From: Mesorhizobium tamadayense
GTDB lineage: Bacteria; Pseudomonadota; Alphaproteobacteria; Rhizobiales; Rhizobiaceae
Assembly: GCF_003863365.1 (NCBI RefSeq)
Contig: NZ_RQXT01000001.1
Span: 1 to 64,000 of the forward strand
Direction of reading: 5' to 3'
Length of the DNA: 64,000 bases
In this document: piece by piece, positions 17,194-26,242 of the stretch
How the letters are laid out: every line of letters begins with the position of its first letter
Numbering within the stretch: position 1 is the stretch's first letter
Notes under the pieces: model-generated
What the model was told of the DNA's origin: nothing
Database searches by the model: none
Seen by the model: only the letters and a program-made list of their open reading frames with translations
Made by a program: the position numbers and the translations under genes

Positions 17194-17403
17194 CTACCGC
17201 CGGCGATCGCTGCTGGCTTCGACCCCTTCGACCCCTTCGAGGCGTTCGAGACGGTCGAGCAGGTCCTTGAAGCGCTTGGGCACCTCTTTTTCCAGGCGGA
17301 ATACCGGCAGCGTGCGCAAGAGGCGCTTCGTCGCCTCCGTGCCCACTTGCCGCCTGATATCCTTAGCGAGTCTGGCGCGCCTTTCGCCTTTATTGCCGTT
17401 CAT
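17194..17403 (-). CDS. Small basic hypothetical protein
   Basis: A 69-residue, highly charged protein starting at 17403 (MNGNKGERRARLAKDIRRQV...), with AGGA nine bases before the ATG. Its pattern KRLLRTLPVFRLEKEVPKRF, DLLDRLERLEG looks like a real amphipathic helical protein. The family is unknown to me. The C-terminus has a repeated VEGVEG from a short direct repeat in the DNA. It could be a small regulator or ribosome-associated protein; no claim is made. Confidence 0.45.
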   Translation of the reverse strand: MNGNKGERRARLAKDIRRQVGTEATKRLLRTLPVFRLEKEVPKRFKDLLDRLERLEGVEGVEASSDRRR

Positions 17404-17549
17404 GTCCCAAAATCCTGTATCGGCTTCGAAACTCCTGCAGCCCGGCAATGGTTCCCGCGTCGGCCTTCGGAAGCAAGCAAAGCCGTACAGTACGGTAAAG
17501 TTTGAATTAATTTGGAATGACTGGGGGACGACCTCGCCGGTGCTTACCC

Positions 17550-17578
17550 CTTGATTTTTGGCCCTCAAACCTCGATAT
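17550..17578 (+). promoter_or_regulatory. Candidate RpoH (heat-shock) promoter of grpE
   Basis: CTTGAT (17550-17555), 17 bases, then CGATAT (17573-17578), 41 bases before the grpE start. This matches the rhizobial RpoH pattern as I remember it (CTTGAA, about 17 bases, CCATAT) at ten of twelve positions. It agrees in spacing with the promoter in front of the Hsp20 gene in this window. Confidence 0.6.
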
Positions 17579-17619
17579 CGGGCGCAAATCCAAACCAATC
17601 GGAATGACGGGAAACGGCG

Positions 17620-18255
17620 ATGAGCGACCAGGCAAAAGACGAACGCGCGCCCGAGGAAATCGAAGCCACCCAGGCTTCCGGCGAGCGTGCGGAAGGCGGC
17701 GTCGACGGCGACTATGAAGCGCTTGTGCGGCTGCTGAAGGAAAACGAGGAACTCAAGGACCGCGCGCTTCGAGTCGCGGCCGAAATGGAGAATCTGCGGC
17801 GGCGCACGGCGCGCGACGTGCATGACGCGCGCACTTACGCGGTCGCCAATTTCGCACGTGACATGCTGTCGGTGTCGGACAATCTGCGCCGCGCGCTCGA
17901 TGCCATCCCGGCCGAGGCCAAAGCCTCCGGCGATGCCGGCTTCAAGGCGCTGATCGAGGGCGTCGACCTCACCGAGCGCGCCATGCTGTCGGCGCTGGAG
18001 CGGCACGGCGTGAAGAAGCTTGCGCCGGAAGGCGAGAAGTTCGACCCGAACTTCCACCAGGCGATGTTCGAGGTGCCCAACTCCGATGTTCCGGCCGGCA
18101 CCGTCGTCCAGGTCGTGCAGCCCGGCTATTCGATCGGCGAGCGGGTGTTGCGGCCGGCGATGGTCGGCGTCGCCAAGGGCGGCCCGAAGGCCGCCGCGGC
18201 CGAGGCGCCGGTCGAGCCGGGCCCGGTGAACGAGCAGGCCGAGAAGGATGCATAG
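17620..18255 (+). CDS. grpE: GrpE nucleotide-exchange factor
   Basis: A 211-residue cochaperone that releases ADP from DnaK. An acidic disordered N-terminus (1-30) is followed by a long coiled-coil (~31-85: [29 protein letters not shown]) and the beta domain with the family signature [13 protein letters not shown] and '[28 protein letters not shown]'. In many relatives hrcA lies directly upstream; it is absent here, and a heat-shock promoter candidate sits in its place. Followed by a repeat hairpin. Confidence 0.96.
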   Translation: MSDQAKDERAPEEIEATQASGERAEGGVDGDYEALVRLLKENEELKDRALRVAAEMENLRRRTARDVHDARTYAVANFARDMLSVSDNLRRALDAIPAEAKASGDAGFKALIEGVDLTERAMLSALERHGVKKLAPEGEKFDPNFHQAMFEVPNSDVPAGTVVQVVQPGYSIGERVLRPAMVGVAKGGPKAAAAEAPVEPGPVNEQAEKDA

Positions 18256-18257
18256 TT

Positions 18258-18364
18258 AGGGAGTAAGGGAGTAGGGCAGTAAGGGAGTATGTGAGACAGT
18301 AGGCAATTGCGTAGGTTTGACCTACACAGTTGCATTGCCCTACTGCCTTACTGCCTATGCCCTT
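18258..18364. repeat. Octamer tandem repeat with facing arm, locus A
   Basis: Left arm: four 8-base units, AGGGAGTA, AGGGAGTA, GGGCAGTA, AGGGAGTA (18258-18289). Right arm (18337-18364) carries complementary units CCCTACTG and CCTTACTG. Between them is a tight hairpin, GTAGGT-TTG-ACCTAC (18311-18325). The structure begins three bases after the grpE stop and its right arm includes the start codon of the next gene. Confidence 0.8.
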
Positions 18365-18995
18365 GAACCCCATCGAACTGCTCGACTATGCCGGCGTCGC
18401 AGTCTTCGCGGCGACGGGCGCGCTCGCGGCGTCGCGCAAAGAGCTCGACATCATCGGCTTCCTGTTCCTGGCCAGCGTCACCGGCATCGGCGGCGGCACG
18501 CTGCGCGATGTCATCCTCAACCTGCCGGTGTTCTGGGTTGCCAATAGCGGTTATGTGCTGATCTGCGCCGTTGTCGCGGTGCTTGTCTTCTTCAGCGCCC
18601 ATCGCATCGAATCCCGCTACAGGCTGCTTCTCTGGCTCGATGCGATCGGGGTTGCCGCCTTCGCGGTGATGGGCGCTGCAAAGGGCCTGGCGATCACCGG
18701 CTCGCCGGTCGTATCCGTCATCACCGGGGTGCTTACCGCGACCTTCGGCGGCATATTGCGCGACCTGCTCGCCGGCGAGCCTTCCGTGCTGCTCAGACCC
18801 GAAATCTATGTCACGGCGGCGCTTGCCGGTGCGGCGCTCTTCACGCTTGGCGACCTTGCCGGCCTGCCGGCGCTTGCCTCCAGCGTGCTCGGCTTCGCGG
18901 CGGCTTTCCTGGTGCGCGGCGGCGCGCTCAAATTCGGCTGGTCGTTTCCAGCCTATAAGAGCCGGCCCGGCCGAAGGCCGGAGGATATTCCGTGA
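18357..18995 (+). CDS. Trimeric intracellular cation (TRIC) channel family protein
   Basis: A 212-residue membrane protein of the UPF0126/YicG (TRIC) family: two homologous halves of three helices each, with the glycine-rich signatures VTGIGGGTLRDVIL (~45-58) and ATFGGILRDLLAGEP (~130-145). Bacterial TRIC proteins are monovalent-cation channels of unclear role. The ATG at 18357 lies inside the right arm of the octamer repeat and has no Shine-Dalgarno match; a TTG at 18330 would add nine residues of repeat-encoded sequence and is rejected. Confidence 0.9.
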   Translation: MPLNPIELLDYAGVAVFAATGALAASRKELDIIGFLFLASVTGIGGGTLRDVILNLPVFWVANSGYVLICAVVAVLVFFSAHRIESRYRLLLWLDAIGVAAFAVMGAAKGLAITGSPVVSVITGVLTATFGGILRDLLAGEPSVLLRPEIYVTAALAGAALFTLGDLAGLPALASSVLGFAAAFLVRGGALKFGWSFPAYKSRPGRRPEDIP

Positions 18996-19000
18996 AAGAA

Positions 19001-19104
19001 GCGAATAGCGAATAGGAGTAGCCAATAGGGGTTGATGTGGTCGAGCCACCACCATTTACTGCTATTCGCTATTCGCTATTCGCTATTCGCTATTCGCTAT
19101 TCGC
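19001..19104. repeat. Heptamer tandem repeat with facing arm, locus B
   Basis: Left arm: GCGAATA, GCGAATA, GGAGTAG (19001-19021). Right arm: six exact copies of TATTCGC (19063-19104), the reverse complement of GCGAATA. The arms can pair into a long stem. The structure fills the space between the convergent TRIC and olsB genes, so it may work as a two-way transcription terminator. Confidence 0.85.
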
Positions 19105-19109
19105 TAGAC

Positions 19110-19994
19110 TCACGCCGCGAAGCGCTGCCCCTCGCCGCCATAGTAGTTGACATAGCGGGCGCCGATTTCCTTGACTGGCATGACCACGAAGACGTCGACC
19201 GTGGAGAATTCGTGGTCGATGACGCAGCCGTCGCCAATGCGGGCGCCGACGCGCAGATAGCCCTTGACCAGCGGCGGCATGGCGGCGATCGCCGCCTTGG
19301 CGTTGACCGCCTCGATCGGCATCAGGTCCATCGAGCAGTAGCGGCCGGCCACCGCCCGGACATCCCAGGCCTGATCGGTGCGGCAATGATGGGCGAGATA
19401 GGTGAGCGCCTCGGCATGCGCGGCGGGCACAGTGCCATGGAAGGAGGCGCAGCCGGTCATCACGCCGATGCCATAGTGGTTGATATAGGCCCAGATGCCT
19501 TGCCAGAGCGCCTCGATGGTGCGCTTGGACCGGTATTCCGGCAGCACGCAGGAGCGGCCGAGCTCGAGGAAGCGCTGGCCCGGATGGCGCGCGACCAGCT
19601 TGGTCAACTCGAACTCGCCCTCGGAGTAGAACCCGCCCGCGGCCTTGGCGATCTCCTGCCGCAGCAGGCGATAAGTGCCGACGATGCGGCGGTGCTCGGG
19701 GCCGGGAAGCGAGGTGTCGAAAACCAGGAGATGGTCGCAGAGCGGGTCGAAACGGTCGGCATCGCGCCGATCCTGCGCCTGGAACAGATCCTTCCGAGCG
19801 CCAAGCTCGTCGTAGAATACCCGATAGCGCACTTCCTGGGCGGCGGCGATCTCGGCCTCGTTGCGGGCGAGCCGCACTTCAAGGTTGCCGATACGGCCCA
19901 GCGGTGCGCCGCTTGCGACGGCGTCGACAGCACGCGCGCCGAGCAGGGCGCTGGCGTTCGGCCGAGTATCGCATTCAGGCATGACTGTATGCAC
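19110..19994 (-). CDS. olsB: L-ornithine N-alpha-acyltransferase OlsB
   Basis: A 294-residue GNAT-fold acyltransferase, close in length and sequence pattern to the Sinorhizobium OlsB (known to me at about 296 residues). It transfers a 3-hydroxyacyl group from acyl carrier protein to ornithine, the first step of ornithine-lipid synthesis, a phosphorus-free membrane lipid. Diagnostic stretches: EVRYRVFYDELGA, DHLLVFD, ELGRSCVLPEYR, INHYGIGVMTGCASFHGTVP. OlsA, the second enzyme, is not in the window. A Pho-box-like site lies 52 bases upstream, fitting induction by phosphate starvation. Confidence 0.88.
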   Translation of the reverse strand: MHTVMPECDTRPNASALLGARAVDAVASGAPLGRIGNLEVRLARNEAEIAAAQEVRYRVFYDELGARKDLFQAQDRRDADRFDPLCDHLLVFDTSLPGPEHRRIVGTYRLLRQEIAKAAGGFYSEGEFELTKLVARHPGQRFLELGRSCVLPEYRSKRTIEALWQGIWAYINHYGIGVMTGCASFHGTVPAAHAEALTYLAHHCRTDQAWDVRAVAGRYCSMDLMPIEAVNAKAAIAAMPPLVKGYLRVGARIGDGCVIDHEFSTVDVFVVMPVKEIGARYVNYYGGEGQRFAA

Positions 19995-20045
19995 GAGTGA
20001 TTCTCCTTCGAGCCATCCCTCTTGGCACGGGGATACGGTGTAGGT

Positions 20046-20063
20046 GCAACAGGATTGTGACAG
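20046..20063 (-). promoter_or_regulatory. Candidate Pho box upstream of olsB
   Basis: On the minus strand, CTGTCAC-AATC-CTGTTGC: two direct half-sites of seven bases separated by four, the layout of PhoB sites (CTGTCAT, four bases, CTGTCAT). First half matches 6 of 7, second 4 of 7. It lies 52 bases before the olsB start. In Sinorhizobium, ornithine-lipid formation increases under phosphate limitation through PhoB. Confidence 0.55.
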
Positions 20064-20179
20064 TACCGTGATACGGCGAGCCGGGCAATACTTCGTCGGC
20101 TGGGCAATACCCTCAACCGGCTATCTTGCGGCTATGAAAGCCAAGCGATCCAACGCGTTCGCGAAATCTAAAAATTTCG

Positions 20180-22459
20180 TTACGCCGCGACCTGGCCCTC
20201 GACGGCCTGGACGAGCGCATCGGGGTCGAGAGGCTTGGTGACGAAGCCGCTGGCGCCGTGGGCCAGCACGGTGTGGCGCGTCTTTTCCTGGCTGTCGGCC
20301 GAAAGCACCATGATGGGGATCGGCGGCACGGCAAGCGCTTCCTCATGGCGGCGGATGGCGGCGATCGCGTCCAGCCCGTCCATCACCGGCATGTGCAGGT
20401 CCATCAGCACGACGTCGAAACGATGCTTGAGGCCGGCGTCGGTGACGGCGTCGACCGCGGCCTTGCCGTTGCCGACGATCTTGACGCGATGTCCGGCCTT
20501 GAGAAGCGTGGCGCGGGCGAGCATCGCGTTGATGTCATTGTCCTCGGCGATAAGCACGGACAGACCCTGGTCGCGGCGGCGGACGGACGCGACGCCGCGC
20601 GGTTCCGGCCGCGGCTCGGCGGGTGCCGGCACATGGCTGGTCAACAGCACGCGCAGCAGCGTTTCGCCGCGCACTGGCCGGGCCAGGAACGTCGCGTAGC
20701 CGCCGGCGCGGAACTCGCCAAGCATGCCGCGATCGGCGGGTGCAATCAGGGTGACGGCTTCGCAATCGACAAAACCGTTCTGACGCAGCCGCTTGAGCAG
20801 GCGGCCGTCGCTGTTTTCGAGCGCGGCATCGACCAGAAGCACGTTGCAGCCGGCGGCGAAGGCGGCGGCCTGGTCCGGCGTCGCCGCAATCTCGACGGCA
20901 CCGCCATGCGCGCGAACGGTGCGGGCGATGGCATCGGCCTCGACGGCGTTCTTGGATACGATCACGGCGCGCCTGTCCGAGAGGATGCTCTGGCGATATT
21001 GCGGCGGTTCGGTTGCCGCGGTCGCCGGGATGTCGAAGACGAATTCGGATCCCTCGCCAAGCCGGCTCGAAACCGAGATTGTGCCGCCCATGGCGATCAC
21101 CAGCCGCTTGGAAATGGCAAGGCCGAGGCCCGCGCCGCCATGCACCCTGGTCGAAGTGCCGTCGGATTGCTCGAATTCCTCGAAGATGCGCTCCATGTCC
21201 TCTTCGCGCAGCCCTGGACCGGTGTCGGCGATGGTGAAGCGGATGCGGTCGGTGCTCTCGGTGCGGGCGCGCGCGACGGTAAGCAGCACGCCGCCGGCAT
21301 CGGTGAACTTTACGGCATTGCCGATGAGGTTGAGCAGCACCTGGCGCACGCGGCCGGGGTCGGCGGTGATCATCTGCGGCACGTCGGGCTCGACATGGCA
21401 GCCGAGGCCGATGTTCTTTGAGAAAGCCCTCGCCGCCAGCAGCTCGATGATGTTGTCGGCGATCTCGCGCAGCGACGTCGGCTGCGGCTCGGGATCGAAG
21501 CGGCCGGCCTCGATCTTGGAATAGTCGAGCAGGTCCTCGATCAGGGCAAGCAGCGCGCTTGCTGACGTCGAGACGGCGCCGACATAGGTGCGCTGCTCGG
21601 GCGAGAGGTCGGTGTCGGCGAGCAGCTTCGCCATGCCCATGATGCCGTTCATCGGCGTGCGAATCTCGTGGCTGACGGTGGCAAGGAAGCGCGACTTGGC
21701 CTGGCTGGCATATTCGGCCCGCTCACGGGCGGTGATCAGCGACGCTTCAGCGCGCTTGCGGGCGGTGATGTCGCGGGCGATCGCCCGGTGCGAAACAGCA
21801 GCGGTATCCCTGTCGCGCACCGAGAGCTCGATCCAGGAGAACCAGCGTGGCCCGTTCGGCGTGCGGATGGCGACGTCGGTGGAACTCAGGCATTCATGGT
21901 CCGAGAAGGCGGCGTCGGGCACGACACCGACATCGATGCCGAGCTCGGAGAGCGTCTTGCCGGCGAGATCGCGCTGATCGATGTCGACGAGCGAGGCGAA
22001 CACCTTGTTGGCGTAGACGATGTGCCCGTCGCGGTCGCGATGAACGACGAGATCGCCGAGCGCATCGATCAGACCGCGAAAACGCTCCTCGCTCTCCTGC
22101 ATCTCCCACATGCGGTCGGCGAGCGTCTCGATCTCGGCGCGGCTGCGGGCGGCGGTCTCGTCGAGAAGTGCAGCTGTGCGGCGCTCGGTGCGCTGGTTGC
22201 GCAGATGCATCGCGAGACCGCCCAGACCCGTCGCCAGGAGGCCGATGGTGATGAAGATCGGCGCTCCGGTGAGATGCGAAAGCCCGGCCAGCACGACTGT
22301 CGCGACGATCGTCAGGAACGGCAGGCCTTCGCGGCTGGCCGTCGGCAGTTCGGGAGCCAGCGGCGGCGCGACAAGCACCTGCCGCTTCGGCGCGTCCGGG
22401 CCGGCGCCGTCATCGCCTGCGGCCTTGCTGTCCTGTCTGATGTCGGAGTCCGCGAACAT
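20180..22459 (-). CDS. Membrane-bound hybrid sensor histidine kinase
   Basis: A 759-residue protein. Two membrane helices (~48-66 and 68-85), coiled linker, PAS domain (~123-235), dimerisation/phosphoacceptor region with [13 protein letters not shown] (His264), ATPase domain with N box NLIGNAVKF (~377) and G boxes ADTGPG and [10 protein letters not shown]. Two C-terminal receivers follow: the first (~495-610) keeps Asp544 but lacks the DD/D-K pattern and looks degenerate; the second (~633-755) has ED at 639-640 and phospho-acceptor Asp687 in [12 protein letters not shown]. No cognate response regulator gene is adjacent. Separated from olsB by a 185-base region. Confidence 0.93.
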   Translation of the reverse strand: MFADSDIRQDSKAAGDDGAGPDAPKRQVLVAPPLAPELPTASREGLPFLTIVATVVLAGLSHLTGAPIFITIGLLATGLGGLAMHLRNQRTERRTAALLDETAARSRAEIETLADRMWEMQESEERFRGLIDALGDLVVHRDRDGHIVYANKVFASLVDIDQRDLAGKTLSELGIDVGVVPDAAFSDHECLSSTDVAIRTPNGPRWFSWIELSVRDRDTAAVSHRAIARDITARKRAEASLITARERAEYASQAKSRFLATVSHEIRTPMNGIMGMAKLLADTDLSPEQRTYVGAVSTSASALLALIEDLLDYSKIEAGRFDPEPQPTSLREIADNIIELLAARAFSKNIGLGCHVEPDVPQMITADPGRVRQVLLNLIGNAVKFTDAGGVLLTVARARTESTDRIRFTIADTGPGLREEDMERIFEEFEQSDGTSTRVHGGAGLGLAISKRLVIAMGGTISVSSRLGEGSEFVFDIPATAATEPPQYRQSILSDRRAVIVSKNAVEADAIARTVRAHGGAVEIAATPDQAAAFAAGCNVLLVDAALENSDGRLLKRLRQNGFVDCEAVTLIAPADRGMLGEFRAGGYATFLARPVRGETLLRVLLTSHVPAPAEPRPEPRGVASVRRRDQGLSVLIAEDNDINAMLARATLLKAGHRVKIVGNGKAAVDAVTDAGLKHRFDVVLMDLHMPVMDGLDAIAAIRRHEEALAVPPIPIMVLSADSQEKTRHTVLAHGASGFVTKPLDPDALVQAVEGQVAA

Positions 22460-22558
22460 GCGGGAGACCTTGCCAGACAGAGATTATGGAAGATTGCGGC
22501 GGATCGTTCGAATTTTAGTCTTCCACGCCGTTTTCCGGTGGTTTTCGCTCGTTTTAGT

Positions 22559-22602
22559 GCAATTCCGGACGGAAAACCGCCGAACACTTTTCCTGGAATT
22601 GC
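22559..22602. repeat. 44-bp palindromic repeat (GCAATTCC ... GGAATTGC), copy 1
   Basis: Arms GCAATTCC and GGAATTGC bracket a core with GGAAAACCGC and CACTTTTCC. It abuts the stop codon of the acuI-like gene and lies between that gene and the hybrid kinase. Same family as copies at 23627, 29071 and 48014. Confidence 0.85.
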
Positions 22603-22603
22603 A

Positions 22604-23593
22604 CTACATATCGACCACCACACGGCCCCTGATCTTGCCATCGACGATGTCGCGCGCGGCGCCGATGATGCCGTCGAAGCCGATCGCGCGCGACAGGGTC
22701 GACAGCTTCTTGAGATCGAGATCGGCGCCGATGCGGCGCCACGCCTCGAGGCGGACCGGTTTCGGCGCCATGACGGAATCAATGCCGAGCAGCGAGACGC
22801 CGCGCAGGATAAAGGGGGCGACGCTGGTCGGCAGGTCCATGCCGCCGGCCAGGCCGCAAGCGGCGATCGCGCCGCCATAGGATGTCATCGACAGCACATT
22901 GGCCAGAGTGTGGGTGCCGACCGAGTCGACGCCGCCGGCCCAGCGTTCCTTGCCAAGCGGCTTTGCCGGCTGGCTGAGCTCGTCGCGCGAGATCACCTCG
23001 GCCGCGCCGAGGTCGATCAGATAGGGACTTTCGGCATTGCGTCCCGTGGAGGCGACGACATGGTAGCCGAGGGTGGAGAGGATCGAGATGGCGACCGAGC
23101 CGACGCCGCCGGCGGCTCCCGTCACCACCACCGGTCCGCGATCCGGCACGATGCCGTGCCGTTCCAGCGCCATGACGGCGAGCATCGCGGTATAGCCGGC
23201 GGTGCCGACGGCCATCGCATCGTGCGGGCTCATGCCGTCGGGCAGCGGCACGAGCCAGTCGCCCTTGACGCGGGCGCGCCCGGCATAAGCGCCGTAATGC
23301 GTCTCGCCGACCCCCCAGCCGTTGAGGATCACCTTGTCGCCCTTGCGCCAGTCGGCATGGGAGGAGGAAATGACGGTGCCGGCGAAATCGATGCCGGGTA
23401 CCAGCGGCCAGCGGCGCACGACCGGGGCCTTGCCGGTGATGGCCAGCCCATCCTTGTAGTTCACCGTCGTCGCCTCGACTGCAACGGTGACATCGCCTTC
23501 CATCAGGTCGGCTTCGGTGAGGTCGACGATTTCGACCGACTGCTTCTTCTCGGCGTCGCGCGAAACGAGGATGGCTTTGAAGGTATCGGACAT
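22604..23593 (-). CDS. acuI: Acrylyl-CoA reductase / YhdH-type quinone oxidoreductase
   Basis: A 329-residue medium-chain reductase of the YhdH/AcuI subfamily: TVNYKDGLAITGKAPVVRRW, PGIDFAGTV, and the NADPH loop VVTGAAGGVGSVAIS at ~155. AcuI reduces acryloyl-CoA to propanoyl-CoA, protecting cells from a toxic intermediate of 3-hydroxypropanoate or DMSP breakdown; close paralogues have other enone substrates, so the symbol is provisional. The last coding base is next to a palindromic repeat and another copy lies just before the gene, so the gene is framed by them. Confidence 0.85.
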   Translation of the reverse strand: MSDTFKAILVSRDAEKKQSVEIVDLTEADLMEGDVTVAVEATTVNYKDGLAITGKAPVVRRWPLVPGIDFAGTVISSSHADWRKGDKVILNGWGVGETHYGAYAGRARVKGDWLVPLPDGMSPHDAMAVGTAGYTAMLAVMALERHGIVPDRGPVVVTGAAGGVGSVAISILSTLGYHVVASTGRNAESPYLIDLGAAEVISRDELSQPAKPLGKERWAGGVDSVGTHTLANVLSMTSYGGAIAACGLAGGMDLPTSVAPFILRGVSLLGIDSVMAPKPVRLEAWRRIGADLDLKKLSTLSRAIGFDGIIGAARDIVDGKIRGRVVVDM

Positions 23594-23626
23594 TCTTGTC
23601 TCCTCGTCTCTGGCGACCTGTTTTAC

Positions 23627-23670
23627 GCAATTCCGGTCGGAAAACCGCTGCGCACTTTTCCTGGAATTGC
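23627..23670. repeat. 44-bp palindromic repeat, copy 2
   Basis: GCAATTCC (23627-23634) and GGAATTGC (23663-23670) around GGAAAACCGCTGCGCACTTT. Nearly identical to copy 1 and located in the 5' region of the acuI-like gene, between it and lspA. Confidence 0.88.
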
Positions 23671-23714
23671 TCTTGAAACTACTTTGCGGCGGTGGCCGCG
23701 CGAGGTCAATTATC

Positions 23715-24194
23715 TCAGTCCTGGGGCTTGGTTTCCCGCCGCCAGCCGATCAGCTCGTCGAGGACAACTAGTGCCGCGCCCACGGAAATGAAGGCGTCGG
23801 CGAGATTGAACACCGCGAAGGACCAGACCGGCGTGTGGAACAGGATGTAGTCGATGACGTGGCCGTAGACGGCGCGGTCGATCAGATTGCCGAGCGCGCC
23901 GCCGACAATCAGGGCAAAGCCGATCCGGGCAAGGACGTGGCCGGCGGGCGTGCGCACGGCCAGATAAAGCACGAAGGCGACGACGAGCGCGGCGATGACC
24001 ACCAGGCCGGTATCGCCGAAGGAGGAGAACATCGAGAAGGCGATGCCGGTATTGTAGGTGCGGAACAGCGCCAGGAACGGCAGGAGGTCGACCTTTTCCT
24101 GAAAAGCGAGACCGTTCTCGATCAGCTGTTTTATCCACTGGTCGAGCGCGATTGCCGCGACGGCCAGCAGGGCGTAAGGGGACCAGGATTTCAC
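23715..24194 (-). CDS. lspA: Lipoprotein signal peptidase (signal peptidase II)
   Basis: A 159-residue, four-helix inner-membrane aspartyl protease that cleaves prolipoprotein signal peptides. Catalytic aspartates are Asp115 (in GNLIDRAVYGHVIDYI, the second D) and Asp133 (FNLADAFI). The NTGIAFSMF motif at ~48-56 is typical. Located 14 bases from the end of the RNA methyltransferase gene upstream, so it is probably expressed with it. Confidence 0.96.
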   Translation of the reverse strand: MKSWSPYALLAVAAIALDQWIKQLIENGLAFQEKVDLLPFLALFRTYNTGIAFSMFSSFGDTGLVVIAALVVAFVLYLAVRTPAGHVLARIGFALIVGGALGNLIDRAVYGHVIDYILFHTPVWSFAVFNLADAFISVGAALVVLDELIGWRRETKPQD

Positions 24195-24207
24195 GATTTC
24201 GCAGTCC

Positions 24208-25068
24208 TCATCGCGTGTCGGTGGCGGGATCGAGCCTCAAGGCGCCGCGCCGGATCTCGAACAGCATCACGCCGGTGGCGACCGCCAGATTGAGCGAGTC
24301 GGCGCGGCCAGCCTGCGGGATCCTCAACAACCGGTCGCAGCTTTCAGCGAGGCTGTCGGGCAGGCCCTGCTGCTCGTTACCCATCAAGAGCAGCACCGGG
24401 CTCCTTGAGAAGTCGACCGAGCGATAGTCGACGGCACCCTTCAGATGCGTTCCGGCGACCAGGCCGGGAAAGTCGCGCCGCCAGGCGAGAAAGGCCTCTT
24501 CCGTTGCCTTGGCGACCGGCACGGCGAAGATCGAGCCCATGGTGGCGCGCACCGTTTCCAGCGAGAACGGGTCGGTGGTGTCGCCGACCAGGATGATGCC
24601 CTTGGCGCCGACGGCATCGACGGTGCGGATGACGGTGCCGAGATTGCCGGGGTCGCGCACGCGGTCGAGCGCAACCCAGACGTCGCCGTCTGTGGCGCGG
24701 ATGTCCTTCAACGGCAGCGTCCGCTGCGCGAAGACGCCGACGACCATTTGCGGGTTTTCGCGGCGGGTGATCGCGGCCAGCACCTTTTCCGAGACCTCGA
24801 GCACGGTGCCGCCGGCGGCGACCGTGCGCGCCGCGACCTTTTCTATCGCCGCGTTGCCGCGCCCAGCCTTGGCGAAGACCAGCGTCCTGATCGACCAACC
24901 GAGATCGAGCGCGTCGATGACGAGCTTCAGCCCTTCGGCCATGAAGGCGTTCTGCTGGTCGCGGAATTTCTTCAGCGCCAGCGCCTTGATGTCCTTGACC
25001 AGCGGATTGGCGAGGCTGGTGACTTCCTTGACCTGGCCGACAGGGCGATGTCCGTCGTGTGCTGCCAT
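24208..25068 (-). CDS. TrmH/SpoU-family RNA methyltransferase
   Basis: A 286-residue SPOUT methyltransferase that 2'-O-methylates tRNA or rRNA. An N-terminal substrate-binding domain (VTSLANPLVKDIKALALKKF...) precedes the knotted catalytic domain with LDRVRDPGNLGTVIRTVDAV, MGSIFAVPV and GNEQQGLPDSL, SLNLAVATGVMLFEI. The ATG at 25068 gives the normal N-terminus; a longer open frame continues upstream but overlaps the next gene. Only two bases separate it from the preceding gene's stop. The RNA target is not predictable. Confidence 0.92.
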   Translation of the reverse strand: MAAHDGHRPVGQVKEVTSLANPLVKDIKALALKKFRDQQNAFMAEGLKLVIDALDLGWSIRTLVFAKAGRGNAAIEKVAARTVAAGGTVLEVSEKVLAAITRRENPQMVVGVFAQRTLPLKDIRATDGDVWVALDRVRDPGNLGTVIRTVDAVGAKGIILVGDTTDPFSLETVRATMGSIFAVPVAKATEEAFLAWRRDFPGLVAGTHLKGAVDYRSVDFSRSPVLLLMGNEQQGLPDSLAESCDRLLRIPQAGRADSLNLAVATGVMLFEIRRGALRLDPATDTR

Positions 25069-25070
25069 AT

Positions 25071-26153
25071 TCAAGCCACCCAGCGCGAGAACAGCGAGGT
25101 CGACAGCGCGCGGCCGGCGGATTTCTCGCGGATGATCAATTCGCCGGACTCGACCGTGCCGCCCATGCCGGCGAAGGTATCGCGCATCAAGGCATGGATG
25201 GCGAAGAATGAAGCCCGGATCGAATAGGCGGTGAGAACCACAGCCAGCGGCTTCGGCGTCAGGATCGAGCGGCAGAGGTCGGTGAGACCCGGCAGATCCG
25301 CGAACAATTGCCATACCTCGCCCTTCGGGCCGCGCCCATAGGCGGGCGGATCGAAGAGCACGATGTCGTAGCGGCTGCCGCGACGCTCTTCGCGCTCGGC
25401 GAACTTCACCGCATCCTCAACGATCCAGCGGATCGGCTTGTCGGAAAGGCCGGCCATCTCCTGGTTCTCGCGCGCCCAGCCGATCGCCTTCTTCGAGGCG
25501 TCGACATGGGTGACCTCGGCGCCGGCGCGCGCCGCCACCAGCGAGGCAAGGCCGGTATAGCCGAAGAGGTTCAGCACCTTGACCGGGCGCCTTGCCGCGG
25601 CGATCAGCCCGGCCATATGGTCCCAGTGCGAGGCTTGTTCCGGAAAGACGCCGACATGGCGGAACGAGGTGAAGCGGCCGAGATAATCGATGCCGTCGTG
25701 CTTCATCGGCCAGGTCTCGCCGAGCGGCGCCTTCGGGAAACGCCAGCGGCCGATGCCTTCCTCATCGGTATCGCCGGTGAAGATGGCGTCGGCGCGCTCC
25801 CACTCCTTCGCGGGAAGCGCCCGCTGCCATATCGCCTGGCCCTCGGGGCGCACGATGCGGTAGGGCCCGTATTGCTCCAGTTTTTCGCCGGCGCCGCTGT
25901 CAAGCAGGGAATAGTCGGCATTGGGTGCGACTTCGAGGATCAGCGGCAGGCGCTCGGCGGGCAGCGGGCCTTCGCGGCGTGAAAGAATGCGCGGCGCAGG
26001 TTTCGCCTCCTGTCGATCCGCCGATTTCGTTTGATGACGCTCGGCAGCCTTGGCCTGCGGCCGTGCCGACGCTAACGCGTCGCGCTGGCGGGACGGCTCG
26101 GTCCTTGCAGAGTGCGGACGGTTGTCGCGGCGTTTGTCGCGAAAGGATTTCAA
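25071..26153 (-). CDS. Class I SAM-dependent rRNA methyltransferase (RlmI-like)
   Basis: A 360-residue protein. An unusual basic, low-complexity N-terminus (1-60, rich in Arg, Gln, Ala) precedes a conserved middle domain and a Rossmann methyltransferase fold: VLNLFGYTGLASLVAARAGA (SAM loop), THVDASKKAIGWARENQEMA, DIVLFDPPAYGRGPKGEVW (catalytic DPPAY). This matches the RlmI/RlmK group that methylates 23S rRNA. It is upstream of, and nearly touching, the TrmH-type gene, giving an RNA-modification pair followed by lspA. Confidence 0.9.
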   Translation of the reverse strand: MKSFRDKRRDNRPHSARTEPSRQRDALASARPQAKAAERHQTKSADRQEAKPAPRILSRREGPLPAERLPLILEVAPNADYSLLDSGAGEKLEQYGPYRIVRPEGQAIWQRALPAKEWERADAIFTGDTDEEGIGRWRFPKAPLGETWPMKHDGIDYLGRFTSFRHVGVFPEQASHWDHMAGLIAAARRPVKVLNLFGYTGLASLVAARAGAEVTHVDASKKAIGWARENQEMAGLSDKPIRWIVEDAVKFAEREERRGSRYDIVLFDPPAYGRGPKGEVWQLFADLPGLTDLCRSILTPKPLAVVLTAYSIRASFFAIHALMRDTFAGMGGTVESGELIIREKSAGRALSTSLFSRWVA

Positions 26154-26242
26154 CAGAGGCTATCTCCGGCGGTTCGGCTCGCTTCTGCCACAGCTCAACC
26201 CACCGGCGCAACAAACCATGCTCCACAGGGTCGACGGAGCCT

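Noticed and set aside
17194..18057. Longer minus-strand frame covering part of grpE
   Set aside because: Only the part up to the ATG at 17403 looks like an independent gene; the rest is antisense to grpE.
18330..18356. TTG start nine codons upstream for the TRIC gene
   Set aside because: The extra codons are repeat-derived and there is no ribosome binding site; the ATG at 18357 gives the normal family N-terminus.
19063..19104. Six tandem TATTCGC units considered as a CRISPR array
   Set aside because: Units are 7 bases with no spacers, so they are a tandem microsatellite-like repeat.
21668..23791. Plus-strand open frame of ~707 codons
   Set aside because: Spans two minus-strand genes and an intergenic repeat, so it is not a real gene.
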